Source: Rhyacichthys aspro
Lineage: Eukaryota > Chordata > Actinopteri > Gobiiformes > Rhyacichthyidae
Direction: 5' to 3'
Assembly (NCBI GenBank): GCA_036850595.1
Contig: CM072151.1
Location: 22,607,307 to 22,671,306 of the forward strand
Length of the DNA: 64,000 bases
Shown here: positions 24,521-39,146 of the stretch, piece by piece
Numbering within the stretch: position 1 is the stretch's first letter
Layout of the letters: the number at the start of each line of letters is the position of its first letter
Translations under genes and position numbers: made by a program
The notes under the pieces: generated by a model
Databases searched by the model: none
Told to the model about the DNA's origin: nothing
What the model saw: the letters and a program-made list of their open reading frames with translations, nothing else

Positions 24521-25344
24521 GTGTGTGACTCCTGAGTCAGGGAAAGGGAAAAGGCAACAAAGCCAATCAATGATGAAAATGAAAAATTTTATGATTTGAG
24601 ATTTAGGTGTTTTTCAACAGTAAGTAACCTGCTGTTAGATAGCCTACCTGCATTTTTGTAATGTAAATCTAGGGCAAATGACTCTCTAGAGTCTTAGGGA
24701 CATTGCTGCCATCAGGCTACATCCCTCAACCTCTTTCCAAGAGATCTTTTTTCTGTCCAAGGATGTAGCTGTTACAGCACAACAGTGGTGTCCAAACACA
24801 CAGACAACATATCAGAAATGCACAAACGTAAATAAGGTAAATAAGTCATTTCTTTCTGGCCACCTTCTTATCTGCTCGTCTGTTCCTCTCTGTTAGTGCA
24901 TCCTACTGGCAGAGCTAAAGATAAACACATGGCATTAGAATAACTCTTTCTCTTTGGGTAAAAGACCAAATCATCTTTACTCTTCACACTCTGTGATGGC
25001 TAAAGAAAAGGGAGTGACACAAATTGAAGTCGAGCAGAGTTTAATTTTTAGCAAATAAGTTATAACCTATCATGGAACAATTGAGAAGAACTAGGTCCAA
25101 GCAAGAACTTAACTGCTTGAACCTCCTGCCCCCTGCCAAGGACTTGGACGAGTGTTGAAGGTGTGCAATGTGAGCTTCTTGTGTGAATCTACCAATTATT
25201 CATATGCATATGAATATTATTACATCAAAGTTTACAGCTCTACTTGAGCGCTAAATAAACAATAGCGACAATAGGAAACAAGTCAACAAGCAAAAACAAG
25301 ACATTCAGCTTTTTGTTTTGTGTAAACGAGCAAACACATCCACG

Positions 25345-25575
25345 GTAACTACATACACTAACTCTCACAGCAAGAAGGTCATGAGATCAATCCCTGCACT
25401 AATATGGGTTTTATGAGGATAATGTAGCTTCCTCCCATAGACAAATGGATAGTAAATCTAAACTGAGTGTGAATGGTTGTGTTTCAGTGTGTGTCTCTGT
25501 TAGCGCTGGGTTTTACAGTACCCTGCTCAGCTGGGATAGGCTCCAACCCTCACAAAGTGGTAGAAAATGAATGAA
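25345..25575 (+). mobile_element. Fish SINE with LINE-like tail (copy 2, internally deleted)
   Basis: It shares 'cacagcaagaaggtcat', 'gtgaatggttgtg' and 'gctgggataggctccaa' with the copies at 2037, 40383 and 51605. The middle part is shortened. Confidence 0.65.
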
Positions 25576-28250
25576 TGACAAAGTAATCTCAACAGGGACT
25601 TGTTGGGACTATTCCTAGTGGAAATATAGCTTTCTCATCTTATTGTGTACCAATCTGATACAAAACTTTGTGAGTCAGAAGGCAGTAATGTGCAGAGCAG
25701 TGGAGTGTAGACAGATGGAGAGGAGCCAGTGGGTTGAATCTTCAGGAATGCAGCCAACAGCTCAGCAGAATGGTCTGAAGTGTGACTGAGAGTGATAAAG
25801 GCAGAGCAGGGGAATATTTATGGAAATAGTAAGATGATGGTAATGAAATGGTACCATGGAATGGTAGAACCTTTCAAGTGAGTTCTTGTCTCATAACAGG
25901 AAGGTTGAGCAAAGTCTAGAGCTTACCTTGAAATAACCAGTAATTCTTATGTGAATGCATTGTCATTATAAATGTTTTTCTGTTTGCTTCCCTTTTCTCA
26001 GATTTTCAATGATTTTGGAATAGATCTGCTTTCAAGGTGACAGTTTTATTTTATTTTTTTTAGAAGTTATATGCTTTAACATTTTGGACATATGAACTGC
26101 AATGAAAAATCTGAATGTGTCATAAAATGAAGTTGATAAAAGAATTGTCATGATATGTGTTATTGTTGAGATATTTGCAAAATTGCAAAAAGTCACCATT
26201 ATTGCGCCAGCTTACTGAGCAGTACCTCTGTTTTTGATTTGAGCTGATGGAATTTGAGTTTTGTAGCTTTTGGCAATTGCTGCATTACTGCATTATGCTA
26301 GGCAAGGATAATAGCTGTTGTTGCTGCAAGGCTAGACATAGTTTTCCAGCACCAATATAGCAAGAAGAGACAACCTTCCAGTCGACAACAACTATGTCAT
26401 GCCAGGGCCCTGCGCTTTAAACATACTCCAGGTATGGCTCTTTTACTCAGCTAGACAAGTCCTAACAATTCCAGTCTGCATATGTGAGATCACAAAGCAG
26501 GTTATCAACTTGTTAAGTTAACCATGGGTCTCTTTATGGAGCTGTGAGCATATCAAACATGCAGAGTGGGCGCTAAACAACCAATCCCAGTGATGTGTTG
26601 GAGAGAGTTATATGCACACCAAGCAGCTAAAGACAAACTACCAGAAAGTAGTGTGGAGTCTACCTTTTAAATACTGCAGTATCACTAATCATTAATCTAT
26701 TAATCAGTGGATCCCAACATAATGCAGACAATAAACCCGTTCTGAAAAAAAAAAAAACGTTTTTCAACATGTTCAAACTAATACACCAGCAGCTTGTGTC
26801 CCTGGGCTGTGTTTCTGTCCTCTACCTGGAACGTATCCTGCTTCAGATCAGGTTAGCCGTGCAGCAACAATTTTCACAGAGATCTACCCCTATTGACAGT
26901 GAACCAGCTTTGTGATCCCAAAACCCCAGGGTTAATCACAGTTATCCCTAACCTCCTAATAAATCTTTATACTGGGTCCACATGCTGATACTCTACTAAT
27001 GCAGATTTACTGAACTAACTATTGATTGAACCTGGTGCTTGTTACACACTGTAACTGAATATAAAGAAAAAGCATTTACTACATTAATATTCACAAAGCA
27101 ATGGTACGTTTTAAGACTTATTACTTCAATCAGAAATGCTGTCCCTTATGAATAAAGAGAAGTGGAGCCAGATGTTGACACATTTTGGATTAATTTAAAC
27201 CCACAGTGTATGACTCCATCAGCCAAGCACTTTTCAGCATGAACAGGCTTCACAAAAGAGCCTGCCAAATCAAGGTGATTTATTTTAATGTCATATAAAG
27301 AAAATGGAAATCTAGGTTCCCGACACTTAGTTTGTGCAGAAAATCTATTTTTATAACATTTTCATTCTTTCTGCAATTTCATATATGCAATTATGTTATA
27401 AATGAACTGACTTTTTATTAAGTCCCTGTTGTAAGTTGGTCTAACTAACAATGTTGGACAAGATGCTCAACAAGTGTCAACAAGTCAAGTGTGTTGATTT
27501 TTTATGAACAACATCCACAGACAGTGAAGAGGACTCACCACTTCTTGTCACACTCTGTAAGAATTCATTTTCACTTCCTTATACAAACAAATTTAGAAAT
27601 GTAAGAGCAATAATAAAAGAAGAAATGGTCGACAATAATCAGAGGACCATAACATGGGCCAGCACAGAGCCTCTATCAACTGCTCACCAGTCAACACTAC
27701 TTCTGTTTAAACAGTGTCCCTCAATTGCACTTAATGCATCACAAAACAAGTGAATGTTGGCTGCAGAGATAAATATAGTGCCAGCTCCCTTTTCTCTCTC
27801 AGCTATTTTCTGCCATTTATTGCTGCGTCCTTATTCAACTTTGCCACTGTCAGTTATAAATAGCAATGGAGCCTTAAGGGCATAACACAAACACCAAACC
27901 ATAGCAGGGGAATAATTGTTATTGCTTTGCTGTGAAACTTTGCTTGAGGTGCTAATTTGCAATTGCAAAGGATAAAATATGCCCTATTTAGTGGCACACT
28001 GATAAGGAATGTGCCACGTTTTTGGCTTACCTAGTGCAAAACAGCACTGTTGTTGTAGGAACAGACACAACTGAGAGCAGCTGTGGAGAAGTATGAAAGT
28101 CTTCTCTGATGTACAAAACAGCCTGTGCACAAGAGGTAGTCTGCAACTAATCAAAAACTCAAAGAGCAGAGTACTAAAATGATTAAGCAAGCATATGGAG
28201 ATAGTTTGAAGATAACTATTTGATTACATTTTGACCCAGATGTCAGAGTA
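25576..28250. other. Non-coding stretch, nothing recognised
   Basis: AT-rich sequence without long open frames, recognisable repeat ends or RNA-gene motifs. Confidence 0.55.
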
Positions 28251-28253
28251 GCC

Positions 28254-29310
28254 TTGGTTCCACTGTGGGGTATGGCACAGGTCAGGTCCATACAAGTTGT
28301 ATGTTATGCAGGGAACCATTGAAGAGGCTTGTGTTTCCACTCTGCTGGGTCTAGAAGAGCAGTGTGTGCTGTATACAATACAACAACAATGTCATCAAAG
28401 TGCCACAAAAGTCATGTATCTATTTAAGATATATTAAATACATTCATATTTGAGATATAAAACGTATGTGAACAATTCGAAACTTGGAAACGTTGTCATT
28501 ATTTTTTATAAATAAGAATAGTATAAATAAAATGCTTGGTGTAGCAGTGAGAGGTTGAAGGTACAGCTGCAGTAAACATGAAACTGTTTCCAGTTCATTC
28601 CCAGTTTTCTAAACATTAAATTCATAGGGCTGCCCTAGTTTAGAGACCAATATTTGAGCCCACAGGTTCTGCTTGTGTTGAATGCAGTATTTTATTTGTT
28701 ATGTGTCTGCAAAAGTCAATTAAACAGCATAAAATAATTCAGAGTTGACAATAAATGCATTGTTTTAATTAATGAAGTGAAAGCTGTCTGACACTGACTC
28801 TTTAAAAGCGGAAACAGCTGTTGCAAATAAATGCTGGCTTTGTCATTGGGAAAAAAGAACATTTAGCATGTTTTCTGTTTGAATGTGACATTTATCACAA
28901 AAACAAGGCTCAATTTATTTGAAAAATATTTCTGTTTAATGTTTTTACATTGGCTTTGTTTTTGCTTGAGCAAGGATTATCTATCATCCAATTAACTGAC
29001 TACAGTGCTTCATCTTTTCAATAGTGGATCATCAAGCCAGACCTGTTTGGGACCCCCAAGCCAAGGCGTCCTAAATGCACAACATTCATCATGTTTTCTG
29101 TTGAAATATGCCTGTTTTGTTTTTTTGTTTTTTGCAAGAACAAGGTGTAATCTTTTCACTCCTCATTTTCGCTTGAATGAGGATTATTTATCGTCCATTC
29201 AGCTGACTTCAGTGTTGAAGTACACTCCTCCCAAAGCCGACCACAAAGCTGAACCTGCCTGGGACCCCAGAACTGACCTGAACTGCACTGTACCGTCCCA
29301 GTGGAAACAC
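28254..29310. mobile_element. TIR DNA element, copy 1 (unclassified)
   Basis: The left end TTGGTTCCACTGTGGGGTATG and the right end read inward (GTGTTTCCACTGGGACGGTA) form an imperfect inverted repeat with CAGGTCAGGTC against CAGTTCAGGTCAG further in. It shares inner blocks with 29971-30890, such as 'gcatgttttctgtt' and 'caccacaaagctg'-like sequence. No transposase frame. Confidence 0.5.
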
Positions 29311-29970
29311 AGCTGACTTCTGACTTCCAAGTTGTCCATATCAGGTATAACCATAATAATAATGATGGCTCCTTAAATCAGTTAGCTCTCCTGGTACTGG
29401 CAGGCACATTCAATTTTGTAGTGTGTTCAATAACGTGATGATCTCACGGACAATTTATTGCTTCATTCTTTTTCAAGGAGCCTCTTAGACACATATTAAT
29501 AATCAGCATAGCAGCAGCAGTGTGTAATGAACACTTATCATGCGTGCCTCTAATCTGAGCTTTGATGGTGTGAATATTGCTTCAGTGCAATTACAAAAAG
29601 CATGGAGTACAAACAAAGCATGGAATTCTACATTAACTGCTCAATAGATCTACTTATTTCTGTGGTTGATAGAAGGATGCCAGGGCAGTTAGTGAAGCTG
29701 AACCTCCCACACACAAAGCTGTAGAATACTGAGCAGTGACCCGATGTTCCAGCTCTATTTATAACGTTTGCTGCAGTAAGAGACATGACTGCCTTCGACA
29801 GAGCTCACCTGAAATATTCAACAGCAGCCAGAACCAGAGCGAGGGACATAGAGAAGAAATTAGATAACTAAAACCTGACTGAAACAGTGGGCCTTTAAAG
29901 AATGCAAATGCTCTCAATGGGTCAGGTATAGACTAAGGAGCCTTTAAGGCACGCTTCGTACAGTATAGAC

Positions 29971-30890
29971 TTGTTTTCACTGTGGGCTATGTACAGTAGA
30001 GGCCCGTACTTCCACTCTGCTGGGTCCCAAAATGTCTTCTCGAAAAAACATTTTGCGTGTTTTCTGTGGTAATATGACATTTGTGACAAAAATAAGGCAT
30101 AATTTATTTTAAAAATAATTATTCTTGTCTCTTGAGCAGGGGTCGGCAACCCGTGGCTCTAGAGCCGCATGCGGCTCTTTAGCGCCCCCCTAGTGACTCC
30201 CTGGAGGGGGGGGGTTGTTATTTTTTGTTTTAATATGGTTTCTGTGGGAGGAAAAAACATGACACAAACATGACACAAAAATGACACAAACATTCTTAAC
30301 GTTTTCCAATTCTGTAAATGCTGTGTATAATAAATACTAAATTTCAACATTTCTGTCAACGAAGATTTGCGTCATAGCCTGCCAGACAGGTGGCTGTTGT
30401 AAACAAACCGGTGGGTGTGTCATGGGCCATGGATCCCAAAGGGAAAAAGAGAAAGATAGCTGATGACATTAATATTGTAATGGAAGTTAAACTTAAAGCA
30501 CCAAATATCGTACAGCAGAGTAGTCACGTGGTGCGTCATTCTCTCCAGGATGCGCTGCAGGGAAAATAAACATTTAATCATGAATGCTCATTATGTATTT
30601 GTAGCCTACTTAGTCATTTTGATAGTAGGCTAATAGAGCTAATATACACTTACAGCCTGTGTTGCCTTCATATAAGGCTTTTAATTTTTTGTGGCTCCAG
30701 ACCGATTTTTTGTTTTGTTTTGTTTTTTTGGTCCAATATGACTCTGAACATTTTGGGTTGCCAACCCCTGCTCCTGAGTAAAGATTATTTATAAATCAAC
30801 CAGCTGACTGTAGGATTTAGCTCCTCCTTTTCAAAATCAAACCACAAAGCTGGACACAGACCCGCACTATGCCAGTCCAGTAGAATCAAG
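29971..30890. mobile_element. TIR DNA element, copy 2, split by a nested hAT element
   Basis: The left end 'gttttcactgtgggctatg' and the right end read inward, 'ttctactggactggcatag', correspond to the termini of copy 1. The blocks 'gcgtgttttctgtggtaatatgac' and 'gattatttataaatcaaccagctgac' also match it. The sequence is interrupted by the hAT insertion at 30137-30770. Confidence 0.5.
30137..30770. mobile_element. hAT non-autonomous element with 8-bp target duplication (short copy)
   Basis: It begins CAGGGGTCGGCAACCCG and ends GGGTTGCCAACCCCTG. Flanks CTCTTGAG (30129-30136) and CTCCTGAG (30771-30778) match at 7 of 8 bases. A longer relative is at 62886-63997; shared blocks include 'gcatagcctgc', 'gcagagtagtcacgtggtgcg' and 'ctccaggatgcgctgcag'. 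Confidence 0.85.
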
Positions 30891-31499
30891 CCAATGGTAC
30901 ACATTTAGAGTTGGTTTCATTTGTATTTTACTACATGACTTTAAAGAATTTTATGTACTAAATAAATAAAGACTTTAAAGGCCAAATATTTCTCCCTTTC
31001 TTTTTTTTTTTAATCACATTTAATTTATTGTTGAAAAACCAACAACAACATAGAAGTCTTTAAGGTAGAAAATAATCATTAGACTGACGGAAAAAAAAAT
31101 AGTAGTTAGACTAATCTATTAATTGAAAAAAAAAAATCAACAGTTTGAAATAGAATAGAACAGATAGAAAAATAATTGTTAGTAGCAGCCCTATTATTAT
31201 GTGATCTTTATACAGTAATAATGCAGCAAACGAGTCTCAAAGAATGTTGCCATCAGTGTCATTATTTTGTGTTTTAGGGAAAAGATTAGTAAATTATAAT
31301 TTTAAAAATTGTTGTAGCAGTATGTGAAACCAATTATAAAAGAGAACAGACAGTTTTGTGTGACTTCTTTGTAATGTGTCATTCTGAGAGAATTAATAGT
31401 GGATTATTATTATATGTTATATATAATATCTTTTATTTCATAATTATATAGTATTATAATATTATACATTACTATAATCAATCAATTTTTTACATTTCC

Positions 31500-32420
31500 C
31501 CTGCTGAACCCCTTGCAGTTTGGCTACTGGGCAAAGAGGATCAACAACCTCATCCCCAACGTTCTTAGCGTCAAGCTGTTCCAGTTCAACATGACCCCTG
31601 CCATCTGTCAGTGAATCAACAGCCTTCTGACTGACAGGAGCCAGTAAGTGAGCCTGAGAAAGATCAAATCAAACACATGGACAGTCAGCACCAGTGCACC
31701 ACTGTGACTTCTCCCTGCTACTCTTCTCCCTTTACACCAATGACTGCACCTCTACAGACCCAACTGGGAAGTTTCTTCCCTGCAGACCACACCACTGTTT
31801 TTGATCTGCTTACAAGTCTGCTTACAGACAGGAGTTGGAGTGGCTGGTGTCCTGGTGCAGCCAGCACAAGCTAGAGCTTAACACGCTCCAGACATTGGAG
31901 GTGAACTTTAGGAGACAACCATCCACATGATCTCTGTTCTTGGTAACCCTTTGTCACATGAGGAAACCTTCAGATTCCTTGGAACCACCATCTCTCAGGA
32001 CTTAAAGTGGGAAACCAACATTACCTTCATCCTGAAGAAGGCCCAGCAGAGGTCTTTGAGTCCATTCTGTGCAGCTCCATCACAGTGTGGTTTGGGGCTG
32101 TGACCAAACATGACCATACTGCAGCACACAGTGAGAACTGTGGAGCGGCCTATAGGAGCCCTTCTGCCCTCTCTCCAGGAAATGTGTCCTTATAGAACCA
32201 AGAAGAGGGCAACATCATCAGAGACCCCACTCATCCTGGGCATGGACTGCTTGAACTGCTGCCAACTGGCAGGAGGTTCAGAATCATTCAGAAACAAACC
32301 AACAGGCACTGGAACCATTTCTTCCCATGTGCAATTACACTTTTAAATTAGAGACGTTTCATACACACCATATATTACACTGCACAAATGGACTATACAT
32401 AAATTATACATAATGGGACT
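31500..32420 (+). mobile_element. CR1/L2/Rex1-like LINE 3' half relic
   Basis: Frames in order give QFGYWAKRINNLIPN, INSLLTDRS, the thumb-side block WCSQHKLELNTLQT and then the C-terminal part (SILCSSITVWFGAVTKHD, then HWNHFFPCAITLLN). The same family is seen at 8.65-10.38 and 37.5-38.1 kb. Many frameshifts. Confidence 0.75.
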
Positions 32421-35400
32421 TTTAGCTTTGCACTGACAAGTGACGGGTATCTGTTTAGTACCAGAGTGGCAACAACTGCCAGAAGCAAATTCTTTGTACA
32501 ATATGTGCTACATACTCGGCCAATGAAGCTGATCATGATTCCTAATGTAACCCAGTCGAGTGCAGGTGTTGATCAACATCACCAATCACCAAGCTCATAT
32601 ACAATATCCACCTAGACTTTTCGGTTTTGTTCACATCATTTTTGTTTCTTATAATATGATATAAAAAAATGCTTCATGATATGATGTGTATAATATTAGA
32701 ACATTTTCCTCAAAACCTGCTTAAATGTGTAAAATATACTGTACTTTTTTTGGCGTTAATACCTTTCCTTTGACGCCGTGCTGTCTTTCAAATTAAATAT
32801 GCATGTTTCAAAATATGATATGCAGCCATTCCATTCCACTTTCCCACATGTCAAGAAACATTTCACGGAGACAGGTTTAGAAGCAGTCCATAAGCAATAC
32901 ATTTCAGCTTGGAGTCTTTGCTCTTTAGTAACCTCTGAGCACAAAAACAACTCTGCATCAGCACTGGAGGAGACTGTCTCTGGTCTCCTAGGCAACAAGC
33001 CAGCTTTCCCGCGGTAACAAATGGCTGAAGCCCATTGGAGGAAAGATGAGGAGCTCCCTGCAGCATTCCCATGGCAACCACCTTTGAGGTTTCTGAGAAA
33101 TGATGGCTTTTCTTTATATGTGCAACTCTAGCAGCAGACCCACCCACCACTGTTCTAGTTCACACACATCAGACTTTACCTCATAGAGCTGTACTTCTCT
33201 CCACAATGAGGTCTTATTATACTTTTCTGTGAATTGAAATGTTTTGTTGAACTGTTTGGGCTATCTTATGTGTGGAAAGAATGCCAAATAACACCACATG
33301 GAGACACAGACATTATTTAACCGTGGATAAGTATTCCCTTTGTTTTAGCTGAAAACATATTGGATATACTATGAGACTGTATGTCTAAGCAAACCACTAT
33401 TGCTTGAGGACTGCAGCTAGAATATATGCTGAGCAAAAAGCTACAGCTCTCAAACAATCTTGATCATGTTGAACTTTATTTCAGCATTATGTATTGATTT
33501 TATACAATGTAACATGGTGACGTTTTAATCAAAATAAAATCAATGCTAACGCAGAGCATGATGCCAACTGTTGTGGTTAGTCTATATACTGTCAGTACTT
33601 CACGGCTCACATCTTATTTTGACATGTTTGGGATGACAGTCATTAGAATAGCTTTCTTTTGCTGGACTGGTAAGCAATATGTCAATATGAATACAGACAT
33701 ATATTTGCTCTCTTTTCTGTTGGTCTGGTGAGTGCTGTCCTTTAAGTGTTTACCACCATAGCTGCCTGTGTCCGCTAAATGCAACTATGGAAGATTCTGT
33801 CAGACCAGGCATGCCCACACACACAAAACTCTTTAAGCTGCAGTGCAGTTAGTGCAGCTACAATATTTACACATAGGAACCCACACCCACCACACTCACA
33901 TTCAGTTTTTTGGGTCATCTCTTTGTAAGGCAGAGGAGAAGGAGGAGTCAGGAGCATCCCAATTTAATGGAGATTGCTGACTGCTATGAACATAATAAAA
34001 GACTGGTTTCCATCAAGTGTGATCATTTTGTGTACCATGGTACCGTTTGGAACAGGTATACCATGAATTGTATTCTGTTTACACTGTGAGGTGTATAGGT
34101 CAGTGACAAAAGTGGCACCAGGTAGGTAAATGAGGCTGGGTGTGTCACACGGCGTACAGTGTGGCATGGTAAACAAATGATGCAATGGCCGTCATAAGCA
34201 TTCTGTGTTGTGGTGTGTGCATGTGGTGGTTTATCACAAGAGTGGTGTTGGGGAATTGCTGCCTGCTTGTGTGTTCTCATCCTGTCTAATAAACTCACAG
34301 GAATAATATGAATGTGTTTACCTATCAACGGGCTGCAGTATGGCTAGCTCCAGCCATTAGTTAGCAGAGTACAAAGTTGTTTCACTGACTGTACATTATC
34401 TATGACACTTTCACAGGTCTTGGATATTAAGGACTTAGGATTAAGAACCTCCAACTGTACAGGTCAAAGGCCTGGCTCTCCATTTTATCATATGTCTAGT
34501 AAGGGCACAGTACCAGACATCTCATATCATTGATGATTAATATACAGTGGCTGACTATTTGGTTCAGTCACTTTAAAGACTCACAGCGACGTTTCTCCTT
34601 GCTGCTCCCTCTTCGTCCCCACATTAAATGCACACACACAGGATGGTGTCTCAAAGACCATTTTAGCTGTTGTAAGGATGGAGTTTCAAAATAGAAGCTA
34701 AGCCCCAAGTGAACCCTGTTTAAAAAGCAGCCCTGTCTTTTAGTGTCTGCGTGTGTTTATATGAGCAGAGAGGACAGAGTTGGATATGGAGACAGTGCCT
34801 CCTATGGATGCTTTACTTGAGCACAGCACTCATGCAAAGCAGTGTAACACCACAGTGTCCCCTGCTGGTCAATGCTCAGGCATGGTTCAGTTTTACCAGA
34901 GACTCAAACACCTCTGTGGCTCCATCTGCTGCCCACGCTTGACAACTGTCATTTATGGAATTGATCATTTATTGTCCACTCTTTCTCAGTTGTTTTATCT
35001 CAGTTTGTCTGTTCTTTCTTTCTTTTGTGACTCAGACTCCACCAGAGGAACCAACAATTCCCTTGATTCCCTTAAAATTTTTGGGCATTTTTTCTTTCCC
35101 TTTTTTGACAAGCCTTTAGAATTTTCATAGCATCTCACTGGTCATTCTCTCTGCAGTTTTGACAATGATTCACAGCCACTGTTTCTATTTTATGTTTTTT
35201 AGGGGGAAAAAATTGACAAACACAAACACAGTCACAAAGTCAGTCTGCAGCAGGTGATCCAACATAATTCCTTTAAATGATATAATTCCCACATATACTA
35301 ACAATAATTCCCACCATAGACAAAATGTCAGAACCAGACAAATCAAATATTTAATATTTTCCAAAAGTTTTGATCAGTCATTTGGTAATCAAATGTAGAT

Positions 35401-37530
35401 GGTTTGACCATTTTAGTCTACACACAGTGTGGATTGCCCCAGGTTCTTCTGGTTCAAACCCTTTCCTCTTTCTCTTTCTCTTTCTTCCTTTATACACCAG
35501 GAAATGTGACCACTGGCACCACTTCCACCAATTCTTTGCATCTTTGATTTGAGTCAGTCATGTGTTACTTACAAGTCATTTAGAACAGCTTCCCTTCAGC
35601 AGAGGAGTTTCAGGGAGCCATACTAAGGGTGAGTGCATTTATATCCACTCATATTGCTTTTTCTTTAATTTGACTGAGTTTAATTTATATTTCTTCAAGC
35701 AAAGTGCAGAAAATCAAAGAAGATGGTCCAGCTTAAAGCAAATCCATAACTTTGTCATAGAGCATAAAATTGTGCAAAGCATATCTTTATTGCTAAGTAA
35801 ACACTAATCCCAATAAGTACAAGTCACTATTTACAAATACCTTATGAGCTTTCATATAGTTTCCTAAAATGTACCTTCCTTAAAATGTACATTTTTGGGT
35901 GGTCTTTTTCAATGATCAGCCTGAAAAACTATAATAACTTTGATGGCTCTATCTGTAGGTGAATGCAGCATTACTTAACTTACTTTTGCCTTGGGTGTGT
36001 AGGTTTCAAGTGGAGGTCTCTAAAGTGTGAGTGGCAGCTGTCTGACACAAGAGGTCACTAACTCTCTCTGACACTGTGTTGTGATGCCTCATTGCCAAAC
36101 CGTCCTGCTAATAAACAAATTCACATCAGATATCAAAGCCATGAACAAGATATGATTTGCTGTTATAGCACACAATTGATTGGGCTTTGTTTTTTTCATT
36201 GTTTTTGTTTTTTTGTTTTTGTTTTTTGCATAATATCAGGACACAACATATGATTATGTTTATAGTATAACTCTGATATTTGAATATCATCTTGACATGA
36301 AAAAAGGGTTTGGACTATAGTAAAATATAGTAATACTCTGAACTAAATTCCACTTGTTCCATAAGTGCTAAGTTTTTGAGTCCAAATATTAACAAGTCCA
36401 AAATGTCAAAAGGCATGAAATTGCCGAATGTAATGAAAATCATCAAAATTTGTTAACTTTAGTGCCTTTTTTTTTTTTTTTAAGTCATCAGGCCTTGGAT
36501 ATACCATAAAGCATTAGATGTTTGCCCTCCCATAAACACAATGGGTTTGACTTTCGGAGACACCTGGATTTTTTCAGTGGAGAAGAATTTTTCGCACTCA
36601 GTTACTTGCTCTAAGCAGTTCTCCGTGAGACCAAAAAATATTGGTGAAACTGAAACTCAATCAGTTATAAATTATAAGTCCATAAAAAAAAAATGCGGTT
36701 CCAAAACTTTTTAAAATGTCCTTGAATATAATTTCTGTATGTGAACCCTAACTTTGAAGTTTGTTCTCTGACAGTGGCTGATATTTCTTTGTCAGCCTCT
36801 CTCTCCTATTCTCACATTGCCTTGCCCCAAATCCCTCAGACCATCATATGGTTGTGATTTTGATGATCTGCGGTCAGACACAGTACACTGCACTATGGGA
36901 GGCATGCTGAAGGCTATGGGTTGCCTTATCCCCACCCCTTCACACACACTTTCTACAGGCTCATCCTGAAGGACTGCTTTAAACCAAAGGCTTCAGTAAA
37001 CATGATCACCTGCAGCCAGATTTTCACTTTAGGTTAAGGTAAGACAGTTGGTGCACCTTTTTAACACTTATGTCTTCTGTGTATTAATAATAGCTAGATT
37101 TATTAACATTTTTTGTTTTTTTTTGGCAAATAAGAGCATGTAGCTGCTCTCATTTATGTGTGTCTTTGCTTAAGGTGGAAGTGCTATTTTTTTTTCATTT
37201 TGTGCTAAGAAAATTTGGTTGCTGGTGTACAGTAATTGTGCTGATTCGGTTGCTCTCCACTTCTGTAGTAGCTTCCTGGGTGCAGGACAAACTGGAGTTG
37301 GATTTCTTTCCATTTGTCTGATGAATTAAAATGTGTGTGAAATCCCTGAACAATAGGGTATCAATAACCTGATAGATGCAGGGGGTGTGAGCTGATGTTC
37401 ATGATGGATGTGAACTGGACTAATATCCTCCTCTCCAGGGGCAGCCCAGAACAGAGCAGGCCCTCCAGACCAGCTTGTTGAATCTCATTCTGTCCTGGTC
37501 TGAGCTACCTGGCCCCCAGCAGACAACAAC
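32421..37530. other. Non-coding stretch, nothing assigned
   Basis: Contains T-rich and GTTTTT-rich runs near 36190-36230 and 36465-36482. No coding frame resembles a known protein and no repeat termini were recognised. Confidence 0.5.
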
Positions 37531-37539
37531 ATAGTGAAT

Positions 37540-38125
37540 GGCTGAGGCTAGAGTGGTAAAGCATTCCAGTAGAAGTCTAGCACCATCTCCTTTGTTTTAG
37601 TGGTGTTCAAGTGCAGGTGGTTGGGCTCACACCAGTCGACAAAGTCCACGATGACACTCACGTACTACAGGTTGTTCTCCTTAGACACACCACCAACAAT
37701 GGCTGAGTCATCAGAGAACTACAGGAGTATTTTGTGTTATATTAGAAGTTTATTAGAAGAAGATGTGTACAGTGTGAAGAGGAATGGTGAGAGCTTCCCA
37801 GTGCTGGAGGCTAACAATCTGGACACACAGTTTTGCAGTATAATGTGATGCATAATGTGGTTTGTTGTTGAGGTTGTCGATGGCCCATGCACCCAGGTGT
37901 CCATCAACTCCTGCCAGCTTCTCCTAGAGCAATAGCTTCCCTGCCAGTAACACTAGCTGGACAGTATTGAAAGCACTGGAGATGTCAAAAAATGTAACAA
38001 GGTGACTTTGGTCAAGGTAAAGACAACTGAGGGAGGGACTGTAGTGTCCACTGGTCTGGAGGCCATGGATTGGCACAGTATTCTCAACACAGAAATGGAT
38101 GTCAAGGGTCAGGTCATCCATGTGT
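37540..38125 (-). mobile_element. CR1/L2/Rex1-like LINE reverse transcriptase relic
   Basis: Minus-strand frames read HLVTFFDISSAFNTVQLVLL (motif A), GVDGHLGAWAIDNLNN, FSDDSAIVGGVS (motif C) and DWCEPNHLHLNTTKTKEMVLDF. This is the same palm region and order as the LINE at 8.86-9.50 kb. It is broken by stops and a gap around the PQG block. Confidence 0.78.
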
Positions 38126-39146
38126 TCTCTTTGTGAGCCACAGAAGGTCTCCTAGTCTTCTGTCTGCTATCAGTCTCTCGCCCCTTTCAAACATTCTTTC
38201 CAGAGGACCCCCAGGCAATTCTCTCAAACTATCTCCTGATCTGTGTGTTAACACATGCAAATAAAATCTGGAGGGTGTCTATAGGATTTGTGTAGAGCAT
38301 TCTGGTGCTTTCACTGAGCAGTGAGGGATAGGCAAGGTGGGGTGTGATGCTTATTTAACCCACTCCTGCTGGGTGACTGTGATTTAGGCAATAATAATGT
38401 GCATTTAGAGCTATGCACACACACTGCATTTAAGCCGAAGCCATCTCAGTCCATCTCACCTGTCTCATGCCTCTGTTAAAAGAAGCTTTGAAGCAGAGAC
38501 TGCCAGGGATGAGAATGTATCTGAGTTACAAGCTGTTTGACACATCATAGGCGGTCAGTATCATAAGCTCATCAATCTTATTAGACAGGGAATGGATGTT
38601 CCTACAATAGCAGATGGTAGATCTGGTTTGTACCTCTGTTTCCTCTCCTTGATGTGGATATAGTGGGTATTTGATGATTCTAAAACTCTGGGCAAGGAAA
38701 ATGTCAATTTCCTAATGTGGTGTCAACTGGTTTAAATCATCATTGTACATAAGAGCACCCCTGTTGTGATAGTGAGAAACAGTAGTTTCCTTAATCTCTT
38801 TTATTCTATAATGGCAATCTCTGTCTCAAATGATAGGTCTATAGTCTGAGATGTCTCATGAGTCTGTGGTTCTAAACATGGCTGAGCAGCTGCACTCTTA
38901 ATGCCTGCTGCAGTTTCTCAGGTGACCAAAGACACACATTGACACATGCCATTCAAATAGCCTTGAAAATACATGGACATGACATAAGCAGAAAGACCTG
39001 CTGTGCTTTCTTTTCATTTCAATTTGCAAATCTCATTTCATGGTTATTATTATTATTGGTGATTGATAGTAACTGCTAGAAGATCCAAGACGGTTGCATA
39101 TTTTGGTCAATTTTCATAAAGCAATAAATAATGATATTATTTATTA

